From positions 1 to 11,376 of the forward strand of contig CAMORE010000065.1 in the NCBI GenBank assembly GCA_946623365.1: a stretch of DNA of 11,376 nucleotides, in the 5' to 3' direction. Below, piece after piece: positions 1-5,138 of this stretch; the first letter of the stretch is position 1, and every line of letters starts with the position of its first letter. Source of the stretch: an uncultured Acinetobacter sp. Its GTDB lineage: Bacteria; Cyanobacteriota; Vampirovibrionia; Gastranaerophilales; Gastranaerophilaceae. The position numbers and the translations under genes were made by a program. Below the pieces are notes generated by a model that saw only the letters and a program-made list of their open reading frames with translations, was not told the DNA's origin and did not search any database.

Positions 1-69
<69 letters not shown>

Positions 70-75
70 TTTATT

Positions 76-112
76 AAAAGAGAGTTTTAAGGGTTTTGAA
101 ACTCTCTTTTTT
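76..112 (+). terminator. Rho-independent terminator of tRNA-fMet
   Basis: A perfect 12-bp stem (76-87 with 99-110) encloses an 11-nt loop and runs into a T-tract at 107-112. It lies 7 nt after the encoded CCA, so it ends the tRNA transcript and separates it from the downstream gene pair. Confidence 0.9.
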
Positions 113-140
113 ACTACCTTTTAACAGGACTTTTGGTTGG

Positions 141-152
141 AAGGGGTAAATA
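141..152 (+). repeat. 12-bp inverted repeat, left copy (partner 2091-2102)
   Basis: AAGGGGTAAATA at 141-152 matches the reverse complement of 2091-2102 exactly. The pair brackets the two orphan membrane genes at a distance of about 1.95 kb. GTTGG lies directly outside the left copy (136-140) and two bases outside the right copy (2105-2109). A G4-containing 12-mer is unlikely to recur by chance in such AT-rich flanks, but no transposase is present and the repeat is short. Confidence 0.4.
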
Positions 153-164
153 TTTTTAGTTGGC

Positions 165-198
165 AAAATCACTAATTCTAGTAAATCTTAGTGATTTT
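165..198. other. 11-bp hairpin
   Basis: AAAATCACTAA (165-175) pairs perfectly with TTAGTGATTTT (188-198) around a 12-nt loop. It lacks a clear T-tract on either strand, so terminator function is doubtful. It could be a structured leader or a binding site. Confidence 0.45.
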
Positions 199-202
199 AT
201 TG

Positions 203-220
203 GGTCGGAAGTTACTTTAA
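203..220 (+). repeat. Degenerate direct repeat, left copy (partner 1923-1939)
   Basis: GGTCGGAAGT at 203-212 is repeated exactly at 1923-1932. Similarity continues through TTACTTTAAT on the left against ATTTTAAT on the right. Upstream, both copies are preceded by a TTTTA-containing stretch. The copies lie on opposite sides of the 444-1778 gene pair in the same orientation. Confidence 0.45.
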
Positions 221-232
221 TGAAAAAGCCCG

Positions 233-284
233 AAATGTCCAGTTTCGGTAACAAAAATGTCCGGAAAAAGACTTTTAAAATGTC
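233..284 (+). repeat. Three AAATGTC(C) motifs at 22-23 bp spacing
   Basis: AAATGTCC at 233-240 and 255-262 and AAATGTC at 278-284 start 22 and 23 bp apart, about two helical turns. They lie 100-150 bp upstream of the promoter for the 444 gene. Regular helical phasing is typical of protein-binding arrays, but the motif is short and the role is inferred. Confidence 0.35.
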
Positions 285-385
285 ATAATTTACCCTCAAA
301 TACCGACAAAATCTAAATCACACGAAAGGACAAAAATAGGTATTTTGAAAATTCATTTATCCCTGCAAAAATTGCACTCTCCTGA

Positions 386-414
386 TTGATATTTATATAA
401 AAATATTGTATTAT
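386..414 (+). promoter_or_regulatory. Sigma70-like promoter of the orphan gene pair
   Basis: TTGATA (386-391) and TATTAT (409-414) are separated by exactly 17 bp, close to the housekeeping consensus. Transcription would start near 421, giving a leader of about 23 nt before the ATG at 444. GGAG at 430-433, ten bases before the ATG, is the ribosome binding site. No other promoter is apparent before the second gene at 1242, so this one probably serves both. Confidence 0.55.
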
Positions 415-443
415 TTATTCAAAAAGATTGGAGCTAATTTCTA

Positions 444-1214
444 ATGGACAATTTGTTATATGTTTTGCTAACTAATGTTGTTGTTATGTTGTCTTTAATT
501 TGTACAATTGTTTTAATAACGGTTCATATAGTAAGGAAGAGAAAATTTAGTTTGTCGTCATATTTGTTATTATTGATTTTTATAATAGGAATGTATTTGT
601 TTATTCCGTCAAGATATACATATTTAGGCTTTGCGAACCAAAATACTAAAATGTTAGAAAATGCAATAAAGTTGTCAATCAATCCTTATGAAAAAAGGTT
701 GTGCAACAAATATCTGGCAGAAATTTATGCTGATGATATTTTTCATCAAGGGATTAAAGATGGGAACAAAGCTATCAATTATATGGAAAAAGCATTAAAA
801 GGTGAATACAAAAAATATAGCGGGGAAACAACAATGCTTGCTATGTGGTATTCAATTAAAGGTAATTACCAAAAAACAAAAGAATTAAATGATATTTTAG
901 GTACTAAACAAAGTCTGTCACTGCGAAATATTTACATTATGAATAATGAATATGAAAAAGCATTAGAAACATTTTCACAAAATAATAAAAGCGTAGATAA
1001 CTTTTTGAAGGCAGCTTTATACAGCGAATTAGGAAAAACTGAACAAGCAGAACAAGCAGAAAAAATAGCTACTCAAGCATACAATAATCAAATTAAAAAT
1101 ATTAAAGAAAATTATAAACAACTTGAATTTAAAGAAAAAGCTAATAAATACAAAACAATTAATTCATACAAAGCTTGGCTTAGAACACAAGCAAAAGAGT
1201 ATAAATTTGATTAA
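444..1214 (+). CDS. Membrane-anchored TPR/Sel1-like repeat protein, unknown function
   Basis: The 256-residue product starts with two hydrophobic segments (about 5-29 and 38-55) separated by a basic turn (RKRK, 31-34). The remaining roughly 200 residues are helical and hydrophilic. Residues 87-120 read like a Sel1/TPR unit (CNKYLAEIYADD, then KAINYMEKALKG). Further TPR-like helices follow at about 128-150, 161-177 (YIMNNEYEKALETF) and 187-211 (ALYSELGKTEQAEQAEKIA). The tail is lysine-rich. TPR-type scaffolds bind other proteins, so a membrane-tethered partner-binding role is reasonable, but I recognise no named family. Two nearby membrane segments with a positive loop place the repeat domain on the same side as the N-terminus, probably the cytoplasm. 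It has a good promoter and GGAG site, and the next gene follows after 27 bp, so the two are probably co-transcribed. Confidence 0.85.
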   Translation: MDNLLYVLLTNVVVMLSLICTIVLITVHIVRKRKFSLSSYLLLLIFIIGMYLFIPSRYTYLGFANQNTKMLENAIKLSINPYEKRLCNKYLAEIYADDIFHQGIKDGNKAINYMEKALKGEYKKYSGETTMLAMWYSIKGNYQKTKELNDILGTKQSLSLRNIYIMNNEYEKALETFSQNNKSVDNFLKAALYSELGKTEQAEQAEKIATQAYNNQIKNIKENYKQLEFKEKANKYKTINSYKAWLRTQAKEYKFD

Positions 1215-1241
1215 TGTATTGAACAATTTTTAAAGATTAAA

Positions 1242-1778
1242 ATGAAAATATCAGATATTTTAAATATACTTCTCCTTATTCTTGTCTCTTCAATTGTTGC
1301 ATTTATGTTGTTTGTTTCAACAAATGATATAAAAGATTCCTATGTTTGTTCCGGTAATATTTGCCAGTGGAATGAAAAAGATTTACATAATAGAAAAATG
1401 ACATATATGGGTGAAGATTGGTTACCATATATAGATAATAGGCAGGCTATTAAAATTGTGCCAGAAAAAACATCTAGCGGATTATTTAAAAATATTAAAA
1501 CGTATTCTCTAAAAGCTGAATATCATTTTGAGAGAAATGGATGCACAACTTGGGGTAAAGTTAATGAAGATACACCATTGTTTAATAGTCAATATTTATC
1601 TTATAAAAATGCACAGCGTGATTTAAATTTAATTAAATCTGATAAAAATGTAACTATTGTTAAATATGATGTATTGTTAATATCTACAATTATTTCTATT
1701 ATTATGATAATTTTAAACTTTATCGTGATTATTTTAAAAAAATTGAAATCAGAAATACAAGAGTTTGATGATTTATAA
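1242..1778 (+). CDS. Two-TM membrane protein with a Cys-containing loop domain, unknown function
   Basis: The 178-residue product has a hydrophobic helix at about 8-27, a polar domain at about 28-142, and a second hydrophobic helix at about 143-166. A short acidic tail follows (EIQEFDDL). The loop holds three cysteines (36, 41, 101) in YVCSGNICQW and GCTTWG contexts, which could form a disulfide if the loop is exported. The topology suggests N-in, loop-out, C-in. I do not recognise the family. It lies 27 bp after the TPR membrane protein gene on the same strand and has no clear Shine-Dalgarno sequence (AAAGATTAAA before ATG). The two probably form an operon and may act together at the membrane. 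A T-tracted hairpin follows the gene. Confidence 0.8.
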   Translation: MKISDILNILLLILVSSIVAFMLFVSTNDIKDSYVCSGNICQWNEKDLHNRKMTYMGEDWLPYIDNRQAIKIVPEKTSSGLFKNIKTYSLKAEYHFERNGCTTWGKVNEDTPLFNSQYLSYKNAQRDLNLIKSDKNVTIVKYDVLLISTIISIIMIILNFIVIILKKLKSEIQEFDDL

Positions 1779-1836
1779 AATTATTCTAATAAAACAATCA
1801 AGTTCTCTGTTCTTTTTTCTCAAACCGACTGTTATT

Positions 1837-1873
1837 ATACAGTACCTTTTAAGTTATCTTACTGTATTTTTTT
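1837..1873 (+). terminator. Probable terminator of the orphan gene pair
   Basis: ATACAGTA (1837-1844) pairs with TACTGTAT (1860-1867) around a 15-nt loop, and a run of T's spans 1867-1873. The stem is AT-rich and the loop long, so strength is uncertain. The position, 58 bp after the stop codon of the 1242 gene, is appropriate. Confidence 0.45.
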
Positions 1874-1922
1874 GAGTAGATTGATTATTTCACTGGAACT
1901 TAGTAAACATGCGTATTTTAGT

Positions 1923-1939
1923 GGTCGGAAGTATTTTAA
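1923..1939 (+). repeat. Degenerate direct repeat, right copy (partner 203-220)
   Basis: This copy carries GGTCGGAAGT at 1923-1932 followed by ATTTTAAT. It has the same orientation as the left copy and lies on the far side of the two-gene unit. Confidence 0.45.
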
Positions 1940-2014
1940 TTTTATAATTTCAAATCGGACGAAAAGTGACTTTTTCTACTCATTTTGTTTCGCATTGAAT
2001 TTGTATAATCGCCA

Positions 2015-2046
2015 AAATGGCTATTGTATTTACACAACAGCCATTT
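2015..2046. other. Long imperfect hairpin
   Basis: AAATGGCT (2015-2022) pairs with AGCCATTT (2039-2046). After one mismatch, TTGT (2024-2027) pairs with ACAA (2034-2037) around a 6-nt loop. No T-tract follows on either strand, so it is not a standard terminator. Confidence 0.5.
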
Positions 2047-2090
2047 CGAGAAGTTTGTAGGTCGATTTTACTAAACCGACAATAATTATT

Positions 2091-2102
2091 TATTTACCCC
2101 TT
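2091..2102 (-). repeat. 12-bp inverted repeat, right copy (partner 141-152)
   Basis: TATTTACCCCTT is the exact reverse complement of the left copy. It could be one end of a non-autonomous mobile cassette, but no transposase or clean target duplication supports this. Confidence 0.4.
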
Positions 2103-2104
2103 TT

Positions 2105-2124
2105 GTTGGCATAGTAATGCCAAC
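2105..2124. other. Perfect 8-bp GC-containing hairpin with tetraloop
   Basis: GTTGGCAT (2105-2112) pairs with ATGCCAAC (2117-2124) around the loop AGTA. It is the most stable short hairpin in this intergenic stretch and lies 80 bp beyond the 3' end of tcdA. It could end or protect a transcript, or be a dispersed intergenic repeat. No strong T-tract adjoins it on either strand. Confidence 0.55.
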
Positions 2125-2203
2125 CTACATTTTTCTAATTCTCAATTTGTATGTTCTTTATTCTTGAACCGAATGTTCTGTTACATAAAAAACAATAACC
2201 TTT

Positions 2204-2929
2204 TTAGAAATTCTCAATTTTCATTATTAAATCTCTTACAACTTCGCTTGCAATTATTAAGCCGACAACAGACGGAACATAGGCATTGCTTCCGGGGATT
2301 TGCCTTTTTGCAGTATATTTTTTTTCTTCGTTTTCTTCCGGTTTTATTGGAATTTCTTTTGAGTAAACAACTTTTACTTTTTTAATTTTTCGTTTTTTAA
2401 GTTCCTGTCTGATAACTTTTGCAAGCGGACAAACTGATGTTTTAGAAATATCTGCAACTTCAAACAGTTCGGGATGCATTTTATTACCGGCTCCCATTGA
2501 GGAAATTACGGGTATACCGGCTTTTTTTGCTCTTTCTATAATTTCCAGTTTCCCGACTACGGTATCTATAGCATCTACAACATAATCGTATTGACTAAAA
2601 TCAATGTTTTCAGCTGTATCAGGAGTGTAGAACAATCTGATTTTATTAACTTTCACTTCAGGATTTATATCAAGAATCCTTTCTTCTGCAACATCAACCT
2701 TGTATTTGCCTATTGTTTTTCTTGTTGCAAAAATTTGTCTGTTTAAATTAGTTAAACAAATTTTATCATTATCAATCAAATCTATTGCACCGAGCCCCGA
2801 ACGAATTAGTGCTTCAACAGTATACCCGCCGACGCCGCCAATTCCAAAAACTGCAACTCTTGAATTTGCAAGTTTTGCTAAGCCATCTTTACCAATTAAT
2901 AATTCTGTTCGGGAAAATTGATTAAGCAT
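2204..2929 (-). CDS. tcdA: tRNA threonylcarbamoyladenosine dehydratase TcdA (ThiF/E1 fold)
   Basis: The 241-residue cytoplasmic protein belongs to the E1-like ThiF superfamily. Members of the TcdA (CsdL/YgdL) branch use ATP to cyclise t6A at position 37 of ANN-decoding tRNAs. An N-terminal RTELLIG leads to the Rossmann loop GIGGVGG (29-35). The nucleotide-binding acidic pair is at IDND (52-55), followed by the NRQ motif (63-65), the conserved lysine in IGKYK (about 75), and DAID (119-122). The C-terminal CPLAKVIRQELKKR (167-180) and GSNAYVPSVVGLIIASEVV (213-231) are typical of TcdA rather than MoeB or ThiF, and no zinc-binding CxxC pairs are present. It is slightly shorter than E. coli TcdA (268). 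It lies 29 bp after lspA in the same direction. No Shine-Dalgarno precedes the ATG, but TATAAT lies six bases upstream, so it may also have its own leaderless transcript. Confidence 0.9.
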   Translation of the reverse strand: MLNQFSRTELLIGKDGLAKLANSRVAVFGIGGVGGYTVEALIRSGLGAIDLIDNDKICLTNLNRQIFATRKTIGKYKVDVAEERILDINPEVKVNKIRLFYTPDTAENIDFSQYDYVVDAIDTVVGKLEIIERAKKAGIPVISSMGAGNKMHPELFEVADISKTSVCPLAKVIRQELKKRKIKKVKVVYSKEIPIKPEENEEKKYTAKRQIPGSNAYVPSVVGLIIASEVVRDLIMKIENF

Positions 2930-2935
2930 ACATAA

Positions 2936-2941
2936 ATTATA
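2936..2941 (-). promoter_or_regulatory. -10 box placed for a leaderless tcdA transcript
   Basis: On the minus strand TATAAT is followed by six bases and then the tcdA ATG, so a transcript would begin at or next to the start codon. The -35 region is poor. Read-through from lspA is an alternative source of transcription. Confidence 0.35.
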
Positions 2942-2958
2942 CTATAAGTAATCCGGTT

Positions 2959-3426
2959 TTATGATTTTTCTTTAAAATATTCTTTTTTTAAAATTAAGAA
3001 TACCAACGAGATTACACTAATGTTTATAAATATATCCGACAAATTAAAAACGGGAAAATCTATAAAATTAAGTTCTATAAAATCTCTAACATACCCGTAA
3101 ATAATTCTTTCTAACATGTTATTGAATATTCCGGATATCATAAGAGAAGTAAATAATAATTCAATGACCGCAATTTTTTCAATGTGTTTTACAGTATAAA
3201 TAAGAATTCCTATGATAGCAAGTACGGAAAATGTTATTAAAAAGGTTTTATAACCGTCAAAAAGACTAAATGCCGCACCTTGATTTTGAATAAACGTAAT
3301 ATTAAAAATAGGGTTTTCAGGTAACTTTAGGCTGTTATTAATTATATAATTTGAAAAATATCCGTTAAAAAAAATGAAAAAAACGGCAGTCAAAAAAAGA
3401 TAAATAATTTTACTATTCTTTGACAT
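2959..3426 (-). CDS. lspA: Lipoprotein signal peptidase (SPase II), divergent
   Basis: The 155-residue product has four predicted membrane helices (about 7-28, 60-79, 84-103 and 129-147), the usual LspA layout and length. LspA cleaves prolipoprotein signal peptides in the membrane before the lipid-modified cysteine. The signature NQGAAFSLF is at 48-56. The two aspartates expected to form the catalytic dyad are present: D115 in YVRDFI and D131 in FNLSD. Departures from the family are notable: the first-helix Asp-Gln motif is replaced by FNGYFSN (Asn21-Gly22), and the usual GNLIDR reads NNMLER (Asp to Glu106). It may be a diverged true enzyme or a second paralogue. The start overlaps the upstream gene by 14 bp and has a strong AAGAGGAG site four bases before ATG, so the two are translationally coupled. 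Confidence 0.88.
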   Translation of the reverse strand: MSKNSKIIYLFLTAVFFIFFNGYFSNYIINNSLKLPENPIFNITFIQNQGAAFSLFDGYKTFLITFSVLAIIGILIYTVKHIEKIAVIELLFTSLMISGIFNNMLERIIYGYVRDFIELNFIDFPVFNLSDIFINISVISLVFLILKKEYFKEKS

Positions 3427-4273
3427 TAGACTCCTCTTTTACAGGTTCGTCAACAACATTAACTCTGATAATTTGGTACCCGAAACCAATCAAACTTAGT
3501 TGTATGCTTAAATCTTTAATATTTGCTTTTGTAAGACCTATAGAAGCAATAACATATTCATTTGCTTTGTCAGAGTTTGCAATAAACAGCCGCTCTAAAA
3601 TATTATCATCAGGCATTTTTCTAAAAACTTCTTTTGCTTGCTTTTGCGGATATTCTACTTTATCTTTCGCTATAGAAGCTATAGCAAAGGTATCTTTTGG
3701 CGGCGTAAACTCCAGCGTTGCTGTGTATTCGTAACCGGGGGTAACTTCCTTGGGAGCGGAAAGCTTTATGTTTAAATTTGCAGCTTCACCATAAAGCATA
3801 GATGTAACTTCGTCGATTATTTTGTCTGATGTTACTTTCCACTTTCCGTTAGTTTTTTTTAAATAATATATGCTGTTAGCTTCACTGTTTAATACTCCGC
3901 TCATTTTTTTTGTTACCGGAATATCGGCATGAGAAGATTCAGTTAACTCTACTTTTGCGATTCCGTTTTCTTCAAAAGAAATGTTTTTAACCTTTATGTT
4001 GTACTTGATATTATCATAGTTTTGCCATAACTCTTTTACCAGATTCGAATATACATCCAAGTTATACCCGTCTCCGTTTTTATAATCCTTATCATATGTG
4101 GATATAAATTTATCAAAATTCATATTATTTGCATACTTAATTTGTGCATTTAGCGTAGATTTAATTTTCCTTGTGTCATTATTGAAAAACAGGAAATCTT
4201 TAAAAAAGCTGCCGGCAAAATTAGACGGAGCAAGAGTTATTAATAAAAACACCGTAAGTAATATTTTTTTCAT
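3413..4273 (-). CDS. Secreted protein with NTF2/SnoaL-like domain, unknown function
   Basis: The 286-residue product starts with a signal peptide: MKK, a hydrophobic core at 4-15, then APSNFA|GS. It lacks a lipobox cysteine, so signal peptidase I is expected to cut it near residue 20. Residues about 40-155 resemble NTF2-like/DUF4440 domains: an initial helix (IKYANNMNFDKFISTYDKDY), then strands ending in a YYLKKTNGKWKVTSDK-type motif. These domains often bind small ligands or serve as secreted scaffolds. Residues about 170-278 form a second, strand-rich domain that I do not recognise (LSAPKEVTPGYEYTATLEF onward). It is first in a minus-strand operon with lspA, overlapping it by 14 bp, and tcdA. 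No Shine-Dalgarno is visible; TATAAT lies seven bases upstream of the ATG, suggesting a leaderless message. Confidence 0.85.
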   Translation of the reverse strand: MKKILLTVFLLITLAPSNFAGSFFKDFLFFNNDTRKIKSTLNAQIKYANNMNFDKFISTYDKDYKNGDGYNLDVYSNLVKELWQNYDNIKYNIKVKNISFEENGIAKVELTESSHADIPVTKKMSGVLNSEANSIYYLKKTNGKWKVTSDKIIDEVTSMLYGEAANLNIKLSAPKEVTPGYEYTATLEFTPPKDTFAIASIAKDKVEYPQKQAKEVFRKMPDDNILERLFIANSDKANEYVIASIGLTKANIKDLSIQLSLIGFGYQIIRVNVVDEPVKEESNVKE

Positions 4274-4280
4274 ATAAAGA

Positions 4281-4286
4281 ATTATA
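4281..4286 (-). promoter_or_regulatory. -10 box of the secreted protein-lspA-tcdA operon
   Basis: TATAAT on the minus strand ends seven bases before the ATG at 4273, so the transcript would have at most one or two untranslated bases. It lies in the 113-bp divergent region shared with the promoter at 4327-4355. The -35 (TTTATG at 17 bp) is weak. Confidence 0.45.
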
Positions 4287-4326
4287 CAATAAATAGTCTA
4301 AAACATAAATAATACAAACATATGAC

Positions 4327-4355
4327 TTACTTTTTATTATGTAATATGGTATAAT
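4327..4355 (+). promoter_or_regulatory. Extended -10 promoter of the response regulator gene
   Basis: TGGTATAAT (4347-4355) is a full extended -10 element, with TTACTT 17 bp upstream as a weak -35. The start would be near 4362, leaving a leader of about 25 nt that contains GGAG at 4378-4381, five bases before the ATG at 4387. Confidence 0.55.
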
Positions 4356-4386
4356 TTAAATAATTTTAATAATAACCGGAGAAAAT

Positions 4387-4992
4387 ATGCCAAGCATAGA
4401 TTTAGATAATGAATTTTTAGAGCTATTCTACAGTATTACAAGTTCAAAGGTTCCTAACGATGTATCTTTGCATGATTTAAAAGCTCAACTGATAGATATT
4501 GTAGACGTTATAAGAGAATTGAATGCTAATGCCAAAAAACCTTATAAGTGCGAAGCGTTGGGAAATATGGATGAAGTAGAGGAAGAGCAAGGACCTGCTA
4601 TATTGGTTGTTGATGATTTAGGCGTAATAACCTATCAATTAAAAGTGCTTTTATCACGTTTAGAGATGGATGTTGATTGTTCTCAAGAGATATATGATGC
4701 CGTAAATAAATTTAAAAAACGTAAATATCAATATGTAGTTATGGATTTGTTTATTCCTACTGAGCGGGAAGGGTTCATTTTATTAACAGAACTAAGAAAA
4801 TTGGCATTATCATATGACATAAAGACTACTATTGGCGTAATAACAGCATCTCCGAGAAAAGAAATTGAACAACAATGTAAGGCAAGAGGTGCAGACTTTT
4901 TCTTAGAAAAAAACAATGATTGGCAGGCTACCTTGTTAAATAAAATGAGTAGTTATATAAATGCCGAAAAGGAAGAAGATGAGGATTTTTAA
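4387..4992 (+). CDS. Stand-alone response regulator (REC domain, no output domain)
   Basis: The 201-residue soluble protein has a receiver domain at about 71-190 after a mostly helical 70-residue N-terminal region. The acidic pocket is D76-D77 (ILVVDDLG), the phosphorylated aspartate D120 (VVMDLFIP), the switch threonine T153 (VITAS) and the conserved lysine K175 (FFLEK). All active-site positions are intact, so phosphotransfer from a histidine kinase is expected. There is no DNA-binding or enzymatic output domain. Signalling must therefore go through protein contacts, perhaps through the N-terminal extension or the very acidic tail (EKEEDEDF). No kinase gene is in the window. The next gene, 146 bp downstream on the same strand, encodes a metallopeptidase-like protein. 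A functional link is possible but unproven. Confidence 0.9.
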   Translation: MPSIDLDNEFLELFYSITSSKVPNDVSLHDLKAQLIDIVDVIRELNANAKKPYKCEALGNMDEVEEEQGPAILVVDDLGVITYQLKVLLSRLEMDVDCSQEIYDAVNKFKKRKYQYVVMDLFIPTEREGFILLTELRKLALSYDIKTTIGVITASPRKEIEQQCKARGADFFLEKNNDWQATLLNKMSSYINAEKEEDEDF

Positions 4993-5041
4993 CTTTTATA
5001 CGGTTATTCTTTGAGCAATATCTCGTAAAGATCTAAGTCAG

Positions 5042-5081
5042 TTCCAATTAACATTAAGCAGTTGTATGAGTATAACTGGAA
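5042..5081 (+). promoter_or_regulatory. Imperfect inverted repeat upstream of the metallopeptidase gene
   Basis: TTCCAATTA (5042-5050) and TAACTGGAA (5073-5081) pair with one mismatch. An alternative inner pairing, CAGTT (5059-5063) with AACTG (5074-5078), uses the same right arm. It lies about 60 bp before the GTG start and could be an operator or a switching leader structure. It lacks a T-tract, so termination of the upstream gene is unlikely. Confidence 0.3.
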
Positions 5082-5138
5082 TCTGTATTGTGTTAGCTGT
5101 GTTTAATACATTATTTATAATAAAGAGGAAAAACATCT

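Larger units (their letters stand above)
113..443. other. 331-bp intergenic region: hairpin, periodic repeats and promoter
   Basis: I see no convincing gene here. The stretch holds a 12-mer at 141-152 that recurs inverted at 2091-2102, an 11-bp hairpin (165-175/188-198), and a segment at 203-220 that recurs near 1923. It also has a short CCGAAA/TTTCGG hairpin (230-235/243-248), three spaced AAATGTC(C) motifs, and a sigma70-like promoter just before the 444 gene. Its density of repeats contrasts with the compact spacing of the genes further right. Confidence 0.6.
1779..2203. other. 425-bp intergenic region rich in hairpins and repeats
   Basis: No credible gene is seen; a short TTG-started open frame at 1872-2060 has no ribosome site or family features. 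The stretch holds a probable terminator (1837-1873), the right copies of two repeats shared with the left flank (1923-1939 and 2091-2102), two hairpins (2015-2046 and 2105-2124), and a short outer inverted repeat (2057-2062/2123-2128). ACCGAC or GGTCGG-like hexamers recur at 1824, 1923, 2060 and 2075. Confidence 0.6.

Noticed and set aside
233..284. CRISPR array or replication iterons
   Set aside because: There are only three 7-8 bp motifs, without long identical repeats, spacers, cas genes or a replication initiator.
1872..2060. 62-codon TTG-started open frame
   Set aside because: No ribosome binding site, it starts in the T-tract of a probable terminator, overlaps a repeat and a hairpin, and has no family-like features.
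2164..2385. Plus-strand open frame over the 3' end of tcdA
   Set aside because: It is antisense to the well-supported tcdA, and its leucine/phenylalanine-rich product is a composition artefact.
3420..3734. Plus-strand open frame antisense to the secreted protein gene
   Set aside because: It lacks a ribosome binding site and recognisable features and lies wholly within a real gene.
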